Assembly (NCBI GenBank): GCA_021229015.1
Contig: CM037783.1
Span: forward strand, 28,218,605 to 28,282,604
DNA from: Solen grandis
Lineage: Eukaryota > Mollusca > Bivalvia > Adapedonta > Solenidae
DNA length: 64,000 nt
Direction: 5' to 3'
Positions within the stretch are counted from its first letter, which is position 1; each line of letters begins with the position of its first letter. A program made the position numbers and the translations under genes. The notes beneath the pieces are model-generated. The model had not been told where the DNA came from, searched no databases, and was given only the letters and a program-made list of their open reading frames with translations. Below are positions 1 through 10,108 of the stretch, one piece after another.

Positions 1-117
1 ACATGGTATGAACTACATTTGTATGCAAGGGATGTCCGCCAGTTCACTCTTTATGCTATTGAATTATGCTATCCATTGGTTTTATTTTGCAACATTCGAT
101 TTCTTCTTTCATTTCTA

Positions 118-1300
118 GCAGCCTATAAGTAACACTGGTTCAAGTCCCGGACTGGCGGCACATTTTTCTCACCTGGTTACACATAACACTTGCAATGTTT
201 TGAAATATTGGGGACACGATAAACTCTCATCTGGTTACATTTTGCGCCTAACATGGGACTGTGACAGTATAGTTCTCCAGTATGAACTGCTTTTGGGTAG
301 GTCAGCAAATTGTTGTTGTTTTTTTGTACAGTATATTTGATGACGAATTTCCAATTGGCGAGGGAGTATGTAACGGCCTATAAGTAATGGCCCAGTCACA
401 ATGTCGGCGATCTGTCGGGGATTAGTTTTGGCCGGGGGTCGTCGTAGAAAATAAAGAATCCTTGAACAATCCTAGCAATAATCCTAATAAAAGTGGAGCA
501 GTCACATTGTCTGAGATTTTTTCAAGGATTTTGACCCGGTTTTGTCGAAAAATCGTGGGATTAGCCTCCGATTGCATCGGAGGCGATATCTGCGAGCGTC
601 TTTTCTTTTAATTTTTTTCCCCTGGGTATATGTCACAGCCTCCTGCAGCAAGAGTGTCTCAAACTTTTAGCGATCCGGTCGGAGGCGCCCTTATATACAC
701 GGCGATTTACTACGATTCCACCGTACGATTCGTCGGAGACGATCACAGAAAGCGTACGAATCGTCGCAGGGCGCCTCCTATTCAGTCGGAGGGCGCCGGA
801 GACTACTCGCAGACATTGAATCTCAACCTGAATTTCCAATCCCACACAGAATCTTGCGACTAGTCTCAGATTATTCGGAGGACGCCTCCGATTAATCGGA
901 GGGCATCGTAGGTCATCGGAGATTGTGTCTGGGATGTCCAAAATGGGTGAAAAATCTTGCGAGCAATCTTAAAATTTTAAGTTCAAAGTTGGGGACCGCG
1001 ACGGGTGTGGCGATGCCTAAAAAATCTGCGACAAGCCGCAGGCGTCCGGAGAGCGCCTCCGACGGGTGCAAAATCGTGAGATGTGTCTCAAGATTTTGTT
1101 CAAATTTCCCGGGTTTTACCCATCGCCGACGCATCGCAACTGATTTGTGACTGGCCCATAACTCTTATCAGTTAGACATTCTGTATAAGGGGTATGTAAG
1201 CTCGGTCGGTATTGCTCTCGACCTGTTAGCGAGAGGTCCCGGGTTCGAGGCCATTCCTATCATCTTTTCAACTACACATTTTGTTTCTCATCTGGTTACA
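118..1300 (+). mobile_element. TRIM-like miniature LTR element, copy A (3' LTR interrupted by a MITE)
   Basis: Two LTR-like segments flank a tiny internal region. The left one ends in GGTTACA at 233-239 and is followed at once by a primer-binding-site-like sequence (240-259, key part GCGCCTAACATGGGAC). The internal part is ~129 bp with no coding sequence and ends in a purine-rich GAGGGAGTA (360-368). The right LTR-like segment begins TGTAACGGCC at 369 and reaches a GGTTACA at 1300; without the inserted MITE it is 158 bp. Both segments share GGCCTATAAGTAAC, a B-box-like GGTTCRAG stretch and TCATCTGGTTACACATAACAC-type sequence. The right LTR also has an A-box-like AAGCTCGGTCGG (~1200) and an anticodon-stem-like CTCTCG/CGAGAG pair. 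The TRIM label is inference; the left LTR start is degraded and the right end is uncertain because homology runs ~30 bp further. Confidence 0.6.
388..1158. mobile_element. PIF/Harbinger-like MITE (771 bp) inserted only in copy A
   Basis: Direct comparison with copy B shows a clean insertion. The left end TGGCCCAGTCACAA and the right end TTGTGACTGGCCCA are inverted repeats matching at 13 of 14 positions. They are flanked by TAA at 385-387 and TAA at 1159-1161, against a single TAA at the empty site in copy B. A 3-bp TAA/TTA target duplication with GG-starting inverted repeats is the pattern of the PIF/Harbinger superfamily. The interior is markedly GC-richer than its surroundings and repeats GGAGGCGCC-type words, including an inverted pair at 681-690 and 769-778. 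The open frames inside are overlapping on both strands and resemble no transposase, so the element is non-autonomous. Confidence 0.85.
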
Positions 1301-4300
1301 CATAACACGTGCAATTTTAAGAAATAATTGGAAACAAAAAAAAATCGTTGCCATGTGCCAATCGCGTAACATGAGTACCTATCTCAATATCATTTGAAAT
1401 AAAATGTTGACAAATTGCAGACAAAGCTCAACGTGAGCACAACATTTACAAAAGGTTATTGGTGAATTAAACATCTTGAAAACTAAATTGTGAGGAAATG
1501 ATTAAATGCTTATTAAATATGTCACTTTTTCATTGATAATATCGCATCAAATACCGCTGTTGAAACGTTCCAAGCAGTAAACTTTAGATGCTTTATTGTG
1601 ACCTGTCTACAATGGAAAACGAACGTTCACCTATTACAAGATCTACATGTTTCATAAAACTCACTGTTATCAAACAAAACTCAAATTAATGCATACATAT
1701 TTGAAGGGATATGTCTACTTTATTTTGTAATCCACAATAAATGTTATTGCTGATGATTTGTTGATTTCATGACTTTCTGTAAATCAGTCTGCTATGACAT
1801 CTTTGTGATCTAACGAACCATGTGTCCTTTTCTGCATATCAGTTAGTTTCGCCGTGAGTGTTTTTATTACCAATGATCTGTGATTGGGGGGGGGGTGATA
1901 TTGTTTTTGCCCTTTCAGCATATTGGTTTGTTTTTTTAGTTTGTCAGTAACTTAAAACATTGTCCATAACTTGAAAACTATCAAAGGTATTTACTTTAAA
2001 CTTCATATATGAATAGAATGTGACTTGAAGAAGTGCAGTGACTCAGAACCATAACTCTACCTGACCTAGTTTTTAATTATCTCCCTTTTTAGTTTTTTGT
2101 TTTAAATTTGAAATAAAAAAAAATAGCTTTAGATTATGTTTTAAAATTATCTCCCATTATTTAATTTTACAAGAATTTCTGTCTAGATAAGAACTTATTC
2201 ACTATATCCTTGAAAAACTATACTAGGCATTGACTTGAAATTTTATACATAAGTAGATGACGACTAGGAAAAGTGCAGTGTCCAAGAAGAATATTCTACC
2301 TAGTCCGTTTCTTGGATTATCTCCCTCTTTTAATAATTGTTTTGGGGAGCAAAACTCATAGGCTATGCATCAAAATTCTTCGTCAATTCAATAATACAAC
2401 ACAAATTAGGCCTCTATAAAATATGAATATTCCTTTACTACTGAAGGTGATTATTTATCATAGGTTTAATCTTTTCCTACCGATTCAGATATGATATTTG
2501 CTTGCAATGTAAAGTAAACTGAATTCAATAAGATTATACGAAGAACCGAATGAGCATTAATTACCCGAAACATCTAGAATGACAAGCATTCTAATTAAAC
2601 ATCTGTTCAAGAATATTTGAGCAACATTTAAACGAAATAAACCGAAATTACCATCAAGGGCATAAATAAAACACGATGAGAAGGTAAATTTAATGTTCAT
2701 GTTTTAGAAACAGAAAAAAAATCTGTACTATGGTGATATTGGGATTCATATATCTAAGTATGTTTTGTGATGTTTCAAACTGCAGTTAATGTTATAATAT
2801 ACTGGTTATATTGTATTCATAAAGGTAAACTATTGGAACATCGTGAATGATTTATAGTCAAATAATTTATCATATTGATCTTATTTCATATAGGTTACCT
2901 CATATCTGCTAAGATTATTACATTTTGATTAATGCTATCACACAAGAAACATATCTTCTGTTCATTTCTAAATTGCCCCCAGAAGTTACAGCATGTATGC
3001 ATGTGGATCATTAGATGGTGAATTTCTTTTTAATAAGCCATCAGCGACTGAAACAGCATCCGCTATTCTAATTATCAATTTGTAATCATGACGAAGAGGT
3101 TTTTTTCCGGTTTAAAGGAGCTGTACTTGTTTTTGAAATTAAAGTAATAGAAATTAATGCAAATGGCCAATATGCTTAATAAGATAAAGGAAATTACATG
3201 AGTTCATGATCAAGATTTGGGTCAAAATATTTATAGTCAAATAAAAAAGGTATGAACGAATGATAACACATCAATTCTAGATTAAACTATTTTATAGATA
3301 AAAGAAATAAAACACATACAGACTATTTAACAGTGTACGTTGAAAGGGAAAGGAAATAAACATAAATTTTTAAAATAACGTTAAGAAAAAATAATTATAC
3401 ATCATAAGGTGGAAAAACTAAAATCGATAATCAGGAAGATACTTTTTAAGGTTCTGGGACTCTAATGCATGATATCAAGGGTCACAATAAGAATTTATTT
3501 TATATGCCGAAAGTATAAGTTTTTATGTGTTTTACTAGCTGTAACTTAAGTTATGATAATTTTCCTTCTGAACAGCAATGTCTAGCTTGACACCGAAAAA
3601 TAAAAAAAGTCTTAAAGAACAAGCATGTATTTTTTTTATTATGAAATAGGGCTGTGTATTGCAAATCATATGGCGATCCGATTCAAATTGCAAATCGGAA
3701 CATGCAAATCACGAATTGATCAACTTATTAATTTATGTTTTATGTTAAAATGTCGTGTGTATATAAACGGTCAGGACCATTTGGTTGCATTACACGCATT
3801 ATATGTTGTTGTTTTTTTTAGTTCTGTAGATTAACATCAAAGCATACATATAAATTGCCACATGCTATGGCTGAAAACTTTGATTTATTTTTGTTATATA
3901 TAGTTATTCATTAATTATTTATGAATCAAGATCTGCAGCACATTTGGAATGTCAACTTTATCGAAAGTGAGGTAATGGCAACTTTTGTCACTGACATACA
4001 TATCACTGCTTTTTGATAATTGCAGTCTTTTCTCCATGGTTTTTGTGATATGTACTTTGACATGAAGGAAAAACGTTTTATTTTTAGTTTCGATATCTTC
4101 AACAATTACCTGTAAGGAAGCTTTTACAAGTACCTTGGAAAAAAATGAAATGTTTTTCAGAAGTCTGTCATTTTGTTATTCCATGGGATTAACGTTCTTC
4201 ATTAGCAAAGGCCGAATCGCAGCAGTCGTCCAGAATGTTTCATGTATTTATGAAATAATATTGAAAGTCTGTTTTTTCTTTTCTTTTTTTTTTCATAAGA

Positions 4301-4720
4301 TGTAATTTTATATCTCTAATTGAAACCAAAAATACTTTATACAATGGAAATACATGTATATCTATATTTGATCCTTTTCTTTCAAGGGATCCTATAACTA
4401 TATGTACTTTTAGCTGTTTAAATATCATTCTTTTGTTAAATGATGCAGTTATCGATATGGCGCATGAGTTATTAACGATTAGGTTTGCTGTTTAGTATTG
4501 ATAAATGTGAATATAGTTTTAACTCTGTTTTTTATGTAGAATAATTTTAAAAAAAATATTTTGATTACGTCAAATATATTAACGATAACTGAAGGCTACT
4601 TCAGCTATGTTTTCAAGATAACTAAAATAATTACTAAAATAATTACTGTACTATTACCGCCTCATAATGAACGATACTCTCTCTAAGCAATGAACATGTG
4701 CACATGACTACTTTGGTATT

Positions 4721-4723
<3 letters not shown>
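1301..4723. other. AT-rich non-coding part of copy A, no gene seen
   Basis: Long AT-rich stretch with poly-A/poly-T runs, stop codons in all frames and no recognisable protein, RNA gene or element ends. Two related segments at ~1960-2120 and ~2200-2340 both contain AAGTGCAGTG followed by ACC/ATT, CTACCT and ATCTCCCT, so this looks like a diverged local repeat of the mollusc 'TTATCTCCCT' style. The 62-69-codon frames at 3625-3834 and 4240-4428 look spurious; the first is disrupted in copy B by a local rearrangement. Confidence 0.6.

Positions 4724-4754
<31 letters not shown>
4724..4754. repeat. (GA)n microsatellite, copy A
   Basis: Uninterrupted GA dinucleotide run of about 15 units. The copy-B counterpart at 58466-58494 is one unit or so shorter. 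Confidence 0.95.
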
Positions 4755-4757
<3 letters not shown>

Positions 4758-5415
4758 CATTTATTGTCTTAAGAGTTTGTATTAGGATTGATGCATACGG
4801 GTCGAGAAACTAAAGTCAAGAGCAGGAAGGTATACTTTTGAAATAAATGAATTTCACGACAACTCATCAAGAAGCTGGTGTAAAGACAATAGAAAAAGGA
4901 CATAAAATGTACTATTGAAAGTAGTGAAACAATCAACTGAGCTACTGAGTAATCTTTTGTTTATATATTTGTTTGTCACTTTAAATGAGTTGGAAAAGTA
5001 TGTTTAAACTAACTGAGCTATTGTTCTGAACGTACGGAAATAAACAATTGAAAGTACGTATGGACGAATACCTAATATGGTCGGGAGTGCAAAATCTGCC
5101 CGGGGACTTAAACGTGTTTATACAGATTTGCACGAAATAGGTCAAGGGTCATTAAATTCGAATGCAGAAAGCAGCAAATACATTTATAAACATATTGCCA
5201 ACAGTTAAAACACAAGTCTTTACCGTAGATATATCGGTGGCAAAGGGAGGTTAATGATCCCCGATTATAAAAGCAAACCTTTTGTTGAGGGTTTGTCAAT
5301 AAATGTGGAAAAGATGGATAAATGCAGCAAAAAGAAGACAAATAGTGTAAGGCAATCTCAGGAAATTTTCAACACCTTTTAAAATAGAAATTCTCAAACA
5401 CGCAAACAAACAACA

Positions 5416-5418
<3 letters not shown>

Positions 5419-5492
<74 letters not shown>

Positions 5493-5515
5493 TATACATA
5501 TATATATATATATAT
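5419..5515. repeat. Compound (TC)n(TA)n microsatellite, copy A
   Basis: About 20 TC units pass directly into a TA-rich tract with ACATATATA interruptions. The counterpart in copy B (59158-59275) differs in length and has a TTC interruption, as expected of slippage. Confidence 0.95.
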
Positions 5516-6229
5516 CACATTTTATAGTAGTTGTAACTTTAAATGATTAGTTCATCATTTTTATCATCTTTTTGAAGTATTTCTTCAGTTACTTCGGCGA
5601 TTTCAAATGTTAGGTCTTGAAATGTTCAATAGCTGACTTAGGGAGCTGTTTACCTCATCGAGTCATGGAATCATAATTGGATAAGAAATTGTGCCTCCAC
5701 TATTTTTAAAGACGCGAAAACACGATACTGAAATATACACGACTCGACTAGAACTGTAAGCCAAAGGCTAACGGAAAGTCTCACATAATCCCTTCCCCCA
5801 CCACCCCAAACAACAAGACTCAATGCTTGTGAGCAGTATACTTGGTAATAGCTATTTCACATGAATATGGGAATGCAGGGATACAAATAAAAGGTATAAC
5901 ATTATAAATACATGTATACAAGTGCCCTTCAACTGTTTCAAATGTGAAGAAAACGAAATCAAGATTCAAGTCTGCAGGCTATAGTAAGTCAGGAAATGTT
6001 TCATTTTTGCATAAAGCCTGAAGCAGACTTAAAGGGGGCATTTTTGCTAATTCAAAAACAAAAAGGCAATACAATTAAATAAAAAGGCAATAATTCCTGT
6101 AAAAGTTGACCAATCATAACGAAAAACTCCTGTAATAGTTGATTTATCATAATAACAAGAAACACTTCAAATGACGCGAAACCAAGTTTTCAAGTATCGC
6201 CCTAGCGAAGCAAAACTTTTTTTTTTTGT

Positions 6230-6385
6230 AGAAGAGGAAGCGCACACAAAATTGTGTATTGGCGAACGGACAGACGGTCCAGGCGCCAAACAAAGGATCT
6301 ATACCATTACCGTTTTTACGAATTTAATATATCGCGACCGGGTATCAAACCCACGACCTCCTGATTCTACAGTTATACTTGATTA
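6230..6385 (-). mobile_element. tRNA-derived SINE, minus strand, copy A
   Basis: Read on the minus strand there is a tRNA-like T-arm (GGGTTTGATACCC, a B-box-like word, at about 6338-6352), then spacer sequence, then TTTGTTTGGCGCC (about 6282-6296). The last part resembles the CTTGCTTGGCGCTCAGCAT segment shared by other SINEs in this window (29.5, 40.2 and 41.6 kb). No intact tRNA fold or A-box is clear. The 71-codon frame through it is a shadow. Confidence 0.55.
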
Positions 6386-6674
6386 ATGGATTGATATTGC
6401 CTTCATCTTATAAATGGAGTATGATCTTATTTAATCATTTTTATGAATTTTTCTTTGAAATGTTGCTTAAATTTATTGAGCTGAAAGTTTTAAACGTTAT
6501 TTTTTATATGAGTCATGTTAACATAATATAGAAATTTTAACATGCCGAACTAATCTACCACAGCCTTATATGACGGCATTGTTCACTTCCGGTAATTATA
6601 CATCATCATACCTGAAGGTAGCACTAGACAAGCTATGGTTGACACTCACACCTATGACAGATTGTTATATTTAA

Positions 6675-8640
6675 TTGTTAGTTTTGAATCCGAAATATAA
6701 AAATGGTTTAAACTTTATGTCACGTGGAGGTCTTAACTCACACACATCTGATTTTCCCGATTATATAGAGAATGACAATATATTTTTAATTGAATCATTA
6801 CCAGACGATTATTTAGTTGATATACACATTAATCGTGTGTCACAATGTAAATGTAGAACGAACAGTAATGGTATGTTGTTATTAGATTTGTGTAAGCAAA
6901 CAGGATTTCGTATTATTAATGGTAGATTTGGTGATGATAAAAATATAGGTAAATACACTTATGTTGTGAAGCAAGGATCTAGTGTTGTAGACTATGTAAC
7001 TAAAAGTCCAAATCTATTCAATGATATTTTAAAGTGCATGGTCCTAAAATTTTAACTGATCATTGTTTAATAGATATGGACGTGCTTTTTCCCCAGTAAG
7101 GTGTTACATCAACTCAAGATGATATATATCATAAGGATAGAATCACACAGAAATAGTTTTGGAAAAGTGAAAAATTTCAAAATTATCAGGAACGTCTATC
7201 TGAGAGTTGAATAATAATAATCTTGAGTCTATCATGAATAGAGAGGTAAATCCAATTTTGATATTGATAAATGCATTCATGATTTATCTAACCTGATTGA
7301 TGATGTAGTTTCTCCATTGTTCAAGCAAAAAGTAGGTAAGCCAGGTCTTCCAAATAATAGAACTAGGTCTCACCAACCTGCAAACAAATGGTATACAGAT
7401 GAATGTGAAAACAAAAGGAGGGAATTTTATGCTGCACTAAATCTATACAGGAATAATAAGAATGAAAATAATAGGATACTTATGATAAATAAAAGATCAG
7501 ATTAAAAAAACTGCATCCGCAAATCTAGGTTTGAATATGACAAATTAGAAACCCAGAAGTAATTGTCAGCAAAAAAAAAAATGCTAAACAATTTTTGACA
7601 CTACTTAAAGGATCGTATGGAATAAACGTTATTTCTTAAATTATATGTTTCCAACAGCAGTGAGATTACAGGTTAATTTAAATTCTATATCTGAATATTG
7701 TGTAAGTTAATAGTTAACGCTGATAAAACTAAGGTAATGATATTTAGGAAAGCTGACAGAGTGCCTAGTGATCTTGTGTTTTTGGTAAAATGATGTTCAG
7801 GTAGAAATAGTTAAGAAATTTGTATATTTTGGACTAGTATTTACATCAGGAGGAACCTTTTCTGAAGCCCCCACCCCCCCCAAAAAAAGAAAAAAAACTT
7901 ATCAGGACAGTCATTGAAAGCAGTTCTGCAAGAAATTGTTAGGGGTTAAGAATCCATCCAAAATGTTTTTTTTATGGTGAAGTTGGTAGAACTCCTTAAC
8001 AAAACACAATGTTTTATAATATTGTTAAATTTTGGATGAAAAAAAATAAAATCAGATTCTAAAAATATATCAGTATCATATCTAATCCTTTGTACCAAGA
8101 CTAATTAAATAAACTTGACTGTAAAAACTGGTGTTCTCTATTATGAAATTAACTGTTCTCATTTGGCTTTGCTGACGTATGGTATTCACAATCTGATGGT
8201 AATTAAAAGTTCTTTCTCTTATTGTTCAAACAAAGAATTCATGATCATTTTTTTACAAAACTGGTATAGTCGACTACATGACTCAAGTAGGGCATTATTT
8301 TATAGAAATATTGCTGATTTTGAATTCCAGACACATCTTAAATAAATCTAAAAATAGAATTAACCTATCCCGCATGCGCGTTTCATCTTATAGATTATAT
8401 ATTGAAACAGGTAAATGGAGCAGGCCTATCGCTCTGCCTATACGATTATGTACTTTTTGAAAAACAGATTAGAAGATGAATTTCACTTTGTTCTTGAATT
8501 TAAAATGTATAGAAATTTGAGAAAACAATCTTACTCTTCATAATACCATATTAGATCAAACATATTCAAACTGGCCGAGTTATTCATGTCAACTAACACA
8601 CAGATTATATGAAAACTGAGAAAATAGAAATACTCTCCTG
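6675..8640 (+). pseudogene. Internally deleted non-LTR retrotransposon ORF2 relic, copy A
   Basis: Fragments of a non-LTR retrotransposon polyprotein occur in order. The C-terminal half of the AP-endonuclease domain (6675-7055) has LLDLCKQTGFRIINGRFG and SSVVDYV at 6978-6998. The linker before the reverse transcriptase (7317-7505) has WYTDECENKRREFY. A post-YADD piece (about 7645-7790) has NADKTKVMIF in the DNA. The C-terminal region includes IETGKWSRP at 8401-8427 and LEDEFHF at 8469-8489. Most of the reverse-transcriptase fingers and palm are missing, frames shift several times, and the YADD codons present in copy B are deleted here at ~7647. There is no ATG at the first frame. Such ORF2 relics are common in molluscs; the clade is not resolved here. 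Confidence 0.85.
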
Positions 8641-9234
8641 TATCATCGATAATCTTTATCTGTTCATAGATATATTAATTAATTAGTTAAAATGTATCTT
8701 CATTTTCATCGGAGAAAGACTTAATGCTGTCCAAGAACATATAAAGTAATATGATATGGCTTATCAGGACTGATCTGCAGGTTGTGGGGATACTAAATTG
8801 ATCTTGCTGTGAGAAGAGTTTGCATAGTTTCATGTTAAGTAAACAGTTGGTGCTTGTAACTGTATATTCTTTGATTGCCAATTTTACGACTGCACATTTT
8901 TCTGACAAATGTTCATAAAATGTTCATGTTAAAACCAAGAATAATCAATGGCTGTAATAAAAAAAAAATGAAATATGCCCACCCATCATAGACCTTCTCT
9001 TTTTCAGAGTCCTACTAAATGATTTCAAAATAATGAAGACACATACACAGAACTTTCTTTCCGCGATGATTTGACCATTTTGAGAAAAAAGAATGTGCTT
9101 CATTTATGTATCAACTAACTAAATACAGTGGTTGTTAACTTTGACGAAGTTATACCGCCATTACATATTAAAGTGCTGATAATTTTGGTGATATTTAAGT
9201 GTATTACCACACTGCAGTATCACGACTTCGACAA

Positions 9235-9400
9235 TTTAGCATGATGTCACATCAAGTCACATTGTTCTGACACCGGGCAAACCAGACTTGCTGAGCGCCA
9301 AGAAAGGGAGCTTTACTAGTATCATATTTTGCGACTTCAGTATGTCGGACCAAAACTTCTTGATTCCGGGATGGACGCTCTAACCAGTCGTTTACATGGA
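9235..9400 (-). mobile_element. tRNA-derived SINE, minus strand, copy A
   Basis: On the minus strand a tRNA-like head (ACTGGTTAGAGCGTCC, A-box-like, about 9380-9395) is followed by CTTGGCGCTCAGCAAG (about 9288-9304) and a tail toward 9240. This is the same CTTGCTTGGCGCT family as at 29.5, 38.8, 40.2 and 41.6 kb. Copy B has it at 63030-63190 with a 10-bp difference in the tail. Confidence 0.6.
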
Positions 9401-10108
9401 CTGGTGATTATATGTTCAAAGTGTCTTGCAATGTGAGTTTTTACATTTTCAAGGGCAGATAACTCAGTATTATGGGCTAGCAACACCTCACTTTTTTCAA
9501 CTTGATATTTGGTTCTATATTCCCTGATATAGTATAAACGTAGTAATATTATGCAACAGATTTTATAGTATAGACGCAAACGCAAATATATAGAAATATT
9601 TTTTTTCAAGAAAAACACAGTATGTCTATTTGCTGAAACATTGTGAAAAATCAATTGAATAAAGTTGTTTCAAACTTTGCATTATGACTAAGAATGAAAT
9701 AACAAAAATAATGTGAACTAAAATAAGGTATCAATAGGAATGAGTTTGTGTTATCTGCCCCTGGAAATGACAGAAAAGAGCAAAAATAAACCTCACATTT
9801 AGCGGCAAATAAATAAAAAAAGAAGCGTTGTTACCCCCATATTTTATCCCATAAATTTGTTTCCTGTGTGATTCTCTTTGATCATGCCAAGTTTAAAAAA
9901 ATATGTTCGCTAGTTTTGATTTTCCTTCTTTGGCTATATAGCAAAATACCGCTATTGTGAAATATACCTTTAATATGGAAAATGCTTGTTTTTTATTTTT
10001 TTTTTTTTTTTTTAACAAATTTAAAATACATGTATATTGAGTGTTGTGTTGCAATTGCAAGATTATAAAATCATTTGAATGCAACACCAAATAAGATAGA
10101 TATTACTG

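Noticed and set aside
630..1150. Overlapping frames on both strands inside the MITE as possible transposase
   Set aside because: Under 105 codons, no DDE or Myb-like motif, and frames lie antisense to each other in GC-rich repeat sequence.
1195..1260. Functional tRNA gene in the LTR-like repeat
   Set aside because: A- and B-box words and an anticodon-like stem are visible, but there is no matching acceptor stem, and the sequence recurs as part of a longer dispersed module.
6171..6386. 71-codon frame conserved in both copies as a small gene
   Set aside because: It runs antisense through a tRNA-derived SINE; conservation reflects the recent duplication.
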